Assembly: GCA_900175165.2 (NCBI GenBank)
Contig: FWWN02000641.1
Location: forward strand, 1 to 21,860
Source: Rhizomucor pusillus
Taxonomy: Eukaryota > Mucoromycota > Mucoromycetes > Mucorales > Lichtheimiaceae
Direction: 5' to 3'
DNA length: 21,860 bases
Shown: positions 10,601 through 18,502 of the stretch, in pieces
Position numbering within the stretch: position 1 is the stretch's first letter
Layout of the letters: each line of letters starts with the position of its first letter
Position numbers and translations under genes: made by a program
Notes under the pieces: model-generated
Database searches by the model: none
Seen by the model: the letters and a program-made list of their open reading frames with translations, nothing else
Told to the model about the DNA's origin: nothing

Positions 10601-12697
10601 CTCTATCGGGGTTGGTTCATCGATTTTAACTGTCATTTAAACTATTAGTATACCCGTTCTAGTCTATCGAGAGCTTAAAGAGAAATGGAAACCTAACGAA
10701 CCTTCAGGACATACGACACCGCTAGCAGCAATAATCTCGTTTACACCTTTCTGTTGATTCACGACTGTGCGCAGACTGATCGATAAGACAACAAGAGGCG
10801 GGATCTCTGTGGGTCCGTTTCCATGTTCGTCGCGTATGGGATTGACGGTTTTCGGATCGTCAACAATAACTTGTACTTTGCACCATGTATCCTATTACAA
10901 ATGTGAATCGAGTATGCAAATAAAATATGTCATTTTCGTACTTACGTTTGCATTAACTATTTTTGCATTATCCACTTTGAGCCAGCAAGGTCCCATAATA
11001 TCACGCTTAACCAAAAAGTGTTCTAACGGACCGGTATTTGCACCAAATATCCGGCTAAATGTCTTGCCTTGGATATCAGCGGGAAGCGAAGGCTCTATTA
11101 ACAGATCACGTTAGATGGCGCATAATATGCCACGATTTTGAAGATACTTGCGTTCGTATGAATAGACCATTTTCAGATAGTCGGTTTCCATAGGTACATT
11201 GGGCAATTCAAAGGCATATTTACGAGTAACAGGTTTTGATGCCCATTGGTGAATCTTGTGTCTGCTGCAAAGCTCTGAAATTTCGCCGTGTACTTCGGCC
11301 ATAGAGACTTCTTCTTCTGTAGGTTTGCCGTCGTCTTGAAATGAAATACCATTTTAGTACGATATGCATCAGCTGGAGAAGATCTCAACCTTACCACCGA
11401 GTGCATATTCCCGTGGCAATACAAAAATATTGCGTTCAACGTTCCGTACAGTGACACAGCAACTGACGTACTTTTTGAGTGACTTGTTGAAAACCTTGCC
11501 AAATAAATAGACGTAGCCCTTGTCGTAGCGTTCGTAGGCATCGTACCACCAGATATGCAGACTGTCATCCTTTTCCAAAACTTCCAAAGTTTGACTATCG
11601 TCTCTAGCAAGTTCAGTTGCTGTGTCTGCTGAGAACATGTTATCTTCAGCATTTCGCCAAGTCTGAAGATCAGGACGATCTTCCTTAAACTTCATTTTAC
11701 GTTCCTCGGATTGAAGTTGGTGTACACTCAATGTCTCCACTACGTTCTCTTTCGGTTTTGTATCTATCTCCATGGATGTATCAGCCATATCCACATCAGC
11801 ATCTGTTGCATTGTAAAACTCTTCTTCTTTTTCTTCCGCAACTGTCGGTTTCTCTACTGCAGGCCCAGGTGCAGATGCTGGTGCAGTTGCATCAATTGTC
11901 TTTTGCAACTCTGTATGCTCCTCTACAGGAGACTCTTTTTGAACAGGGGAAGGTGCTGACGATCGAGATACTGTATATGATAGCGGCGAATTATATCGTG
12001 ATGTAGCCATCGATCGAGCACGTTTTGCTGGATTGATTGCAGTTTTACGTGGTGTAAGGTCCTGATCCATTTCTGAAAAGATATCGTTCATCAAATCATC
12101 ATCGGTTGCTTTGGATGAAGTCGATTCCTGGCACAACGCGAACGATCAGTGATCATTAGATCCAAGATTTCTTCGTTCGTAATATCCATGTACCTGTTTT
12201 GCTTCTTTGGGTGTTGTCTTTTGGTTGATCTTGGCGAACATATTTGCGAGGTTGCGTGAGACAGGAGGTTCTTTGACTTCTCTCTTTGCCGAAACTGCTT
12301 TTCGTTTTCGTTTGCCTGCAGTTAAAGAACAAGACAAGTTCAGCAATGTTGGATCTTGCGAGGTGAAACTGTCACGTCAAAGTCCACTTACTGCTGGTAG
12401 GCGAGCGTTCCTCTTCATAATCGTCTGAATGCACCATTTCTTCTTCAGACTCTTGACCTTTCACGTAGCCTCCCTTATCGTCGTCCTCGACAAAGTTTTC
12501 GTCGTCGTGGTAGGCATCATACTCGCCTTCGCTTACTTCCTCGTACAGGTCCTCTGTCTGGTGCCGGTAGTTAGAAAACTGACGTGATCTCGACATACGT
12601 CGTCCGAGGAGCAGCTTACATTGTCCTTTTGACTTTTTCCTTTGCGTTTCAAAAGCTCTGCCAGCCGTTTGTTTCTCTCGGCTCGGTTGGAACTCAT
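7675..12697 (-). CDS. POL1: DNA polymerase alpha catalytic subunit
   Basis: POL1 extends RNA primers made by primase to start leading strands and Okazaki fragments. Exons on the minus strand are 12697-12620, 12557-12392, 12315-12194, 12127-11395, 11334-11152, 11094-10946, 10891-10702, 10629-10311, 10256-9766, 9704-8770, 8702-7877 and 7808-7675: 1441 aa, or 1461 aa if the region 9705-9765 is coding with one A removed (human about 1462). The N-terminus starts MSSNRAERNKRLAELLKRKG, then TEDLYEEVSEGEYD, both typical of Pol alpha. Polymerase motifs are LDFNSLYPSIIQEYN (A), LTANSMYGCLGFSHSRF (B) and IYGDTDSIMVY (C; about 986-990 carries GDTDS). The exonuclease region has no DxE at the Exo I position (VVLSISLRTV), so proofreading is absent, as in all Pol alpha. 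The C-terminal cysteine modules are CEHC with CTSC, and CDDTTC with CLRDNC, which bind the B subunit. The intron 11095-11151 is GC-AG. The promoter carries four ACGCG boxes. Confidence 0.95.
9705..9765 (-). other. Ambiguous POL1 segment: A-rich intron or homopolymer frameshift
   Basis: The POL1 frame changes between exon sequence ending DQDE and the sequence AEQIQTRKSKSSRRK. A GTACGA...CCAG intron of 61 nt joins them in phase, but it has almost no pyrimidine tract. Alternatively all 61 nt are coding and the run of nine A (nine T on plus, 9709-9717) holds one base too many; eight A would give a Lys/Glu-rich linker that looks like normal Pol alpha sequence here. Confidence 0.6.
11095..11151 (-). 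other. GC-AG intron in POL1
   Basis: On the minus strand the exon ends TACGAAC, the intron begins GCAAGTATC and ends TTAATAG, 57 nt in all. The joined protein YSYE|Q|PSLPADIQGKTF lines up without gaps with animal Pol alpha. The overlapping GT at 11147 gives the wrong phase with this acceptor. Confidence 0.8.
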
Positions 12698-12861
12698 TGC
12701 TGGATTTTGGAAGAAAGCAAAGGGCGTGCGCTGTGTCTCTCGGTAACGCGAAAGCTGAGTGAGTACCTGGAATTTTTGCGAGAGAGCGCGCCGCACGCGT
12801 TAAGTCGCGTCAGCCACGCGGGACAGCAATCCTCAGTAGGGTGTGCGAACCAACTTTGCCA
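12698..12861. promoter_or_regulatory. 164-bp bidirectional promoter with four ACGCG (MCB-like) boxes, POL1 / ASNSD1
   Basis: ACGCGAAA at 12746-12753, ACGCGT at 12795-12800, CGCGT (ACGCGA on the minus strand) at 12806-12810 and ACGCGG at 12816-12821 lie between two divergent starts. ACGCGT is the MluI cell-cycle box bound by MBF in yeasts, where POL1 is a classic target. Three of the four are within 27 bp, nearer the ASNSD1 start. Confidence 0.75.
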
Positions 12862-15052
12862 ATGTGTGGTATACAATTCTGCCTGTCTCGATCAAGCGAT
12901 CGGCCAGCGATCTGGGACGATCTTGCCAAACACAATGTCAAACGAGGTAGATCGACTAGCATGGCCATTTTCCGGTACAGTCTCACTGAAGCAGAAAGCC
13001 TAGGGCCTGACTCGCAGAATATCCATCAAATACAAGTCAATGATACATTCATGACGTTTTATTCGACTGTGCTCCATCTAAGAGGCCGTAACAATGTAGC
13101 TCAGCCAGTGTGCACGCCAGGATGGGTTTTATGCTGGAACGGTGAGATCTTTGATGGACTGGAGGTATTTTATTCTTCCCGCATCTCTCCCCTTCTCAGT
13201 TGGAAACTCACACACAGCACAGATAAGACCGGAAGAGAACGATACATGGAAACTCATGGAAGCAATAAGCTGCACACCTGAAGGTGTTGTGGATGTAATG
13301 TCTCGAATTGAAGGCCCCTTTGCATTTGTGTTATGGAATGTGAGTTAAAATATGCGAACTATTCAGATTTGAGCAGTGTTACCAACCTTTTTCCTAAAGG
13401 AAAAGGAGCAGACTCTACTGTTTGGACGCGATTGTCTAGGGCGACGTTCGCTCATGTGGCGCCAGACAGTGGATGCATTTATGCTGTCGTCGGTTGGACT
13501 TGCAGAACCTGGTGCAGAATGGCAAGAAGTACCTGCAACCGGCTTTTTCTACATCAAGTTTGGTGAAACCGTAAAGGAACCAGCTTTTACTGCCTGCGGC
13601 TATCCGGTGCAGCTGATACCCTGGGTGTACGACTCCAAAGCGGACGAGAATTCAATGGTAGAACGACGAAGTTCAAGGAGATCTCAAAAAAGGTCATTAA
13701 GAATCTGTTTTAAAATAGCTTATGCCGTTTTCAAAAATCAACACTGCAATTCCCACCAGTCTGCCTGATAAATTCGAAGACGAAGAGCTTGCACTAAAGG
13801 CGGAGAATGAGGCTGTCGAGGTATTTGAAAAGGTACTCGACGACGCTGTACGAAGACGAGTGGCAGATATACCCTATCTTGAGTAAGATGATAATAATTT
13901 ATGATGAAAATTTATTCGACGTGAAACTAACATTTTAAAATGATTGCATAGCGCAAATCATTCGATTGCACGAGTAGCCATATTATTTTCGGGCGGTTTA
14001 GACTGCATTTGTCTTGCAGCACTTGCGAACAGACATCTGCCTATCAGCGAGCCGATTGATTTGCTGAATGTTGCATTTGACAACCCACGTGCTGCAGCTG
14101 CCTCTGGAAAACAAAATGTTTTTGATACGCCTGATCGAATAACTGGAAGGGATGGAGTGGCGGAACTAAGAAGAATTGCACCGGATCGTGTATGGAATTT
14201 CGTTGAAATCAATGTTCCGTTCCAAGAGGCGACAGAGCATCGACAGGAAATTATTGAAAGAATGTATCCCTTGGATACTGTAATGGACCTGGTGATTATT
14301 GTCTGGTATGCAAGGTATGTGAACTAGCACTCAATCTTCCAAGAGTATAGCCATGGCGCTTTGGTTTGCGGCGCGAGGCAAAGGTATCATAGAAAAGAAT
14401 GGTAAAAAGGAGGTATTTGTATGCAGATACATGTTCATTTATTGCTTGTAAATTGATTGCATCCATTCGCTGAAGCCTTATGAAAGTCATGCCCGCGTGC
14501 TGTTATCAGGCCTTGGTGCTGACGAGCAACTCGGCGGTTATTCAAGGCACAGGGAAGCATACAGACACGGTAGTTGGGAACGACTCATTCAAGAGGTACA
14601 AATATCAGAAAGGAAATTCCTGTTTAGAAGGATTGCTAATGATTGCCATGATTTAGACTCAACTGGATGTGGACCGGATATGGACTCGAAATTTAGGTAT
14701 TTAACAATACTCATGACTTTCGTCTGAATATCTTACACTTACGGTATTAATTATGCTAGGTCGCGATGATCGAATTATTTCAGACCATGGAAAAGAAGCC
14801 CGGTTTCCATACCTATGTACACGAGTTGTCAAACACCTATGCCAGCTGCAAATTAATGTGAAAATGGATATGCGGTATGGCCGCGGGGTAGGCGAGAAGT
14901 TACTGTTGAGACAAGTTGCACGACGGCTCGGTTTATTGCAAGCATGCCGTAACTGGAAACGGGCGATCCAGTTTGGGGCTAAAACAGCCAAAATGACCAA
15001 CAGCGCCGAGAGGGGCCAGCACAAGCTCGCTCAATCGTCTTCCTCTCCATGA
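12862..15052 (+). CDS. ASNSD1: Asparagine synthetase domain-containing protein 1 (ASNSD1-like)
   Basis: Exons are 12862-12946, 13004-13164, 13223-13339, 13400-13657, 13719-13882, 13952-14291, 14344-14412, 14476-14595, 14657-14696 and 14760-15052, giving 548 aa. The N-terminal glutamine amidotransferase class II domain starts with MCGI (Cys2 would be the nucleophile after Met removal) and includes [16 protein letters not shown] and [13 protein letters not shown]. The C-terminal synthetase-like domain has ILFSGGLDC (PP-loop, about 272-280), [40 protein letters not shown], then [21 protein letters not shown]. These match the ASNSD1 family, a conserved asparagine synthetase relative without a settled reaction. 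The PP-loop ends in Cys where SGGxDS is usual. The intron 12947-13003 is 57 nt and stop-free; it is spliced because KRG|PDSQ is the conserved form. An acceptor at 13399 (used) or 13405 would change the protein by two residues. One exon is only 40 nt. Confidence 0.92.
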
Positions 15053-15169
15053 TACATTACGACTTTACCCGGCCATCCTACGTGGAAAGGATAACTACAG
15101 TCAGTGTCTTATCACGTTGTATGTGGGCCCCAGCGTGTCAATAATTAATGTCTTCATTCCACCCTCCAT

Positions 15170-15673
15170 CTACCCTTCATTTCTTCTTCTTTGCTTACCG
15201 TGGAAGGCTTTAAAGATTAAATCCTTGACATGTTTCTCTTGTAAGCCGTCCAAATTTTCGTATGGAATTGCCAGCGAGAGTGTACCCAGTTGCTCGGCAA
15301 CTTTGCGTAACTGACTCAAACACGATTCCAAGTCAGCGTAACTAGTGCGGTTGTATACTTTCGGTTTTGTAACTAGGTAGTAGACGTGGCAGTGGTCGTG
15401 ACCGTAAGCGATTTGGCCAACCGTGCGTTTCTGTTGTCGAAGCATATGGTGTAAGTTGCTGTGCCGCTGTCTAAAGGTGGTTACTGCACCTGTGTAGGTG
15501 ATCGAAAAGTTTGCATACATATAATTGAGTATATCTGAAGACAAGTCCATGCTTACGTGCAACTTCATACCCTTTCCGGAACGCCAGTCTTCGCTTATAC
15601 ACAGGACAAGGGCGTCGTTGGGAGTTATGTTGTCAAATACGTTCCCGACGCACTCTTCAAAGTCAAAGGTCAT
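15170..15673 (-). CDS. OARD1: TARG1/OARD1-like macrodomain ADP-ribosyl hydrolase
   Basis: Exons on the minus strand are 15673-15571 and 15489-15170, giving 140 aa, near the ~150 aa of human OARD1. The macrodomain is shown by ALVLCISEDWRSGKG (about 21-35), LRQQKRTVGQIAYG, HVYYLVTKPK and LSLAIPYENLDGLQ. Enzymes of this group remove ADP-ribose from glutamate side chains and deacylate O-acyl-ADP-ribose. The Lys in YLVTK (about 76) and the Asp in NLDGL (about 115) match the catalytic Lys84/Asp125 pair of human TARG1. The loop before that Asp is shorter: the usual GCG is absent. The 81-nt intron has no stop codons and would add 27 residues if kept; it is spliced because SGKG|AVTTFRQ aligns with the family without a gap. 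Convergent with ASNSD1, 117 bp apart. A more distant Poa1-like phosphatase role cannot be excluded. Confidence 0.85.
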   Translation of the reverse strand: MTFDFEECVGNVFDNITPNDALVLCISEDWRSGKGMKLHVSMDLSSDILNYMYANFSITYTGAVTTFRQRHSNLHHMLRQQKRTVGQIAYGHDHCHVYYLVTKPKVYNRTSYADLESCLSQLRKVAEQLGTLSLAIPYENLDGLQEKHVKDLIFKAFHGKQRRRNEG

Positions 15674-15703
15674 TGCAAAACGATTTTAAAGCTTGTTGTT
15701 TTC

Positions 15704-15713
15704 AAATATATAA
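15704..15713 (-). promoter_or_regulatory. TATA-like element upstream of the macrodomain gene
   Basis: TTATATATTT on the minus strand, 31-40 bp before the ATG at 15673. The position is unusually close to the start codon, so transcription would begin nearly at the ATG. Confidence 0.4.
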
Positions 15714-15789
15714 GCAGCAGCAGGCGATAATCCAATATGAGATAAAGGATTAAGGACAGCAGAACAAGTAGAAAAAAAACCACAAAAAG

Positions 15790-15816
15790 GAGAGAAAGAG
15801 AGAGAGAGAGAGAGGA
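15790..15816. repeat. (GA)n simple repeat
   Basis: An almost perfect AG/GA dinucleotide run inside a purine-rich stretch between the macrodomain gene and the end of the FAR1-type gene. On the coding strand of the macrodomain gene it is a CT-rich promoter tract. Confidence 0.85.
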
Positions 15817-15920
15817 GAAAAAGGAATTTACAAACAACGCAGAGTAAGCAAGGGATGACAGAGTAAAAATATGCATTCAGGGGTTGGGGGAGATACAGGA
15901 GTTACGTGTCAAATAGGTGG

Positions 15921-17652
15921 TTACCAATACGCGTTGCCACTCTCGCCCGAAGTATTGCTTTCAGCAACAAATGCAGGAATCTAAAATATGCAACTGACGG
16001 GGTTAGCAAGAGATGTCACAAGATCCGCCGCTATTATCGCTTACCGGTTGTTGGTGCTCCATGGTGAGGGAATGATGTCTCGTTGCGGAAGCAGTGCAAG
16101 AAAGCAGAGGGATCTTATCGTTGTTAGGAAAGATGGGTTGCTGATGCAGTGGTGGTGGAGCCATAATGTATGGAGTGACAGGCTGACTGGCGCGTCGCTT
16201 GATTGCTTTAGGGTTTGGCGGGGACGGAGTACTGGCTACAGTAGCACTTGATGCATCGAGGGGCGGGTATTGCAGTCCATTCTCAGGTGACGATGTGCAG
16301 TACCCTGAGCTTGACGGACAGTACCCTGCGCTGTGAGCTGCATGCTGTGTGCTGACAGGTGTTTGCGGCATTGCCATGTACGGTGCTATTGGAACTGATG
16401 CTTCGTAGCTGACTTGGGACGTGGGAGTATACATGATGGACGGAGGCTGCTGGTGCTGGTGGGTGGGTGGAGGAGGATAGACGTTGTCAAGCTTGACAAA
16501 TTTGCGTCGACTATCATTATCAGGTTCATCTTGCGCCATCAACGAGAACGAACGACGAAGAGCTCGATGCGATTGTATTTCGTTTAATGAACGCTGGTTG
16601 TGCACCCGAACGATGTATTTATGCTCAGGTACGACAACAGTTGTGTATCCCTTGGGGACCGGCTGACCATCTTGCCAAGAATGCCGGACGATGGCCTGCG
16701 GTGTTTCTGGACTGAGGTCGTCGCTTTCTTCATCTTCGCCTGTACACTCAAACTCGGGGGCGCACGAGAACGACTCAGTATCTACCCGGGCCATCTCGCA
16801 AAGTGAACGGAGCAACTGTTCACCTTGGAAAAGCGCATACTTGGTCAATTCTTCTGAACCGGCCGCAGCCATGCAAACCTTTGTCCACAGTTCCGTGAGC
16901 TGATGTGCACGGGCCACGGTTTCTCGCTGTCGTATTCTCTGCCGTTCTTCAGAAAGGCGATTGTAGAAGCGTCGTTCGTTCCAGCTGATGTCGGAAAACC
17001 GCGTCTGGACTTGAGCCCGAATTTCGGGTGTGCTGAGACGTTCCCGGGCCAACTCGCAGATGTAATCCAAAACCTGCTTTGGCCACCCTTTCTCGATCTC
17101 CTCAGGGCGCAGTAATTCATGGTTGTGGAAGCAGGACTCTGGACTCTGCGATTTCCGGAAACGCCATATATGTGTATCTTTCGTTTCGTTAAGAATCACG
17201 CGCCATCGGCAATCACAGCGTTTCGATGGCCTTTTACGTTTGGGATGCCTTTTTGGGTTGCGGAGTGAGTCCGGTAATCCCTCACGGGAACAATACACAT
17301 AAATATTCTGCAGGCGATATGCACTTAGTATACAAAGAGACAAGTCACAAACAATCTGCAAACTAGACTTACTCGATGGGAACTCGATTCTTGCTTCACA
17401 GTGAAACCGAATTCAGCACAAAGTTCGCGGCAAAATTCGATCGCTGCAGCGCTGGTGGCAAAAGTCCGCTCCAGAAGGCGTTGGTAGAATCCATCAAACT
17501 AACGAATAACGCTTTGCATGTTAACTCACATAAGCCAGATTGGGAAACCAAGAAGGGAGACATAGGAGGATCCCGTTTACCAGAGCAACCTGCTGCTGCT
17601 TCTTTTGCTTCTGCTCTGCTTCTGCAGTGCTGTCTCGTCGCTGTTGCTCCAT
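15921..17652 (-). CDS. FAR1-type zinc-chelating DNA-binding protein, probable transcription factor
   Basis: Exons on the minus strand are 17652-17581, 17498-17373, 17307-16045 and 15980-15921, giving 506 aa. The N-terminal 24 residues are Gln/Lys/Glu-rich. A FAR1 DNA-binding domain follows (about 35-132): TFATSAAAIEFCRELCAEFG, NIYVYCSREG, then KRKRPSKRCDCRWRV and CFHNHEL. Cys72, Cys97/99 and HxH at 127-129 fit the C-C-HxH metal site of the FAR1/WRKY-GCM1 fold. A helical, charged middle (about 140-240) is followed by about 200 residues rich in Pro, Gln, Ser and Thr, resembling an activation region. No transposase catalytic domain or SWIM finger follows, so it is not an intact MULE transposase. 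Exon junctions are in phase throughout (FTVKQESSSHR|NIYVYCSREG). The first exon was chosen because its ATG opens a reading frame that joins in phase to the FAR1 domain; a different first exon is possible. Target genes are unknown. Confidence 0.82.
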
Positions 17653-18502
17653 TTTGGGTGTGACAGTGTAGATAGACTTGACAGCTTGTGTTAAAACTTT
17701 TTTGACAAGGCTCGTGACCCGGAGTAAGGTGGATTAAAAAAAGGTAAAAGAGAAGTGGGGGAAAGAGAGAGGAAGGAAAGAAAAGAGAGTGCGAATATTT
17801 ATCTCATCGTGCGGAAAAGGGCGTGCTGCACACGTTACTCTTGAAGGCATAGAGAGTGTAGTGAAGAAAAGAGTGAGTGTCGTCCGTCTTTGAACCTTGA
17901 GATTTGAAACCCTGCCAATCGCTGCTGCTCATTTCGTGCTTCTCTTGGTGTCACCCAGGAGTGCTGTCGCCCGCCAAAGATAGCATGCATAGCAGTGCCC
18001 ACGCATGTAACAGCGATCCGTTTCTTGCAACAGGTTGTGCTCACTTTATAATTTTCGATATGTAATACTTGTTTTTCTTATTTTCCAAACTTTTTATGAA
18101 TATCCTCATCTTTATCTGTTTGTTCGTGCGTAATCGCTGCGTTGCCAGGCGGTTGGCGCCATCGATGCTTATTGTTATGATTTTCGCACGATTCGATCAC
18201 CCTTTCGGTGTCGTCATCCCACTTCGTTTCTTCGCGTGTCTTTCTCCTACTAGATTTACTGCCTGATCCGAGGAAGGAGGGAAATTGGGGGGTTGGAATG
18301 GGGGGAAGGAGACAATGAAAACAGGCGTAAAAAACGCACTCCTGCCGAACGGGTTGTGCCCAAAGCGGCCATAATTTAGAAAGATTGACATTGTACCACT
18401 CCACGTTGACTCCACGTTGGAAGCACAAAGCATCCTATTTTCTACAGTTGACAAGGGTATCCTCTTCCGGAGGGAACCCGAAAATGTGGAAAAAACCTTT
18501 AT
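17653..18502. other. 850-bp region without a supported gene
   Basis: It lies upstream of the FAR1-type gene and downstream of RRP6 and must hold the promoter and leader of the former. The plus strand is strongly purine-rich at about 17730-17810 and 18260-18320, with a T-rich stretch at 18060-18110. Reading frames of 65-116 codons on both strands show no domain, no consistent start and no splice support. No tRNA or snoRNA box set was seen. A long 5' leader with introns, or an unrecognised noncoding RNA, remains possible. Confidence 0.5.

Noticed and set aside
13693..13718. GT at 13693 as the ASNSD1 donor
   Set aside because: It would make a 26-nt intron in the wrong phase; donor at 13658 gives a 61-nt intron in phase.
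18078..18428. 116-codon minus-strand frame in the 850-bp gap
   Set aside because: Begins without a convincing start, no domain, no splice support; kept only as part of the empty region.
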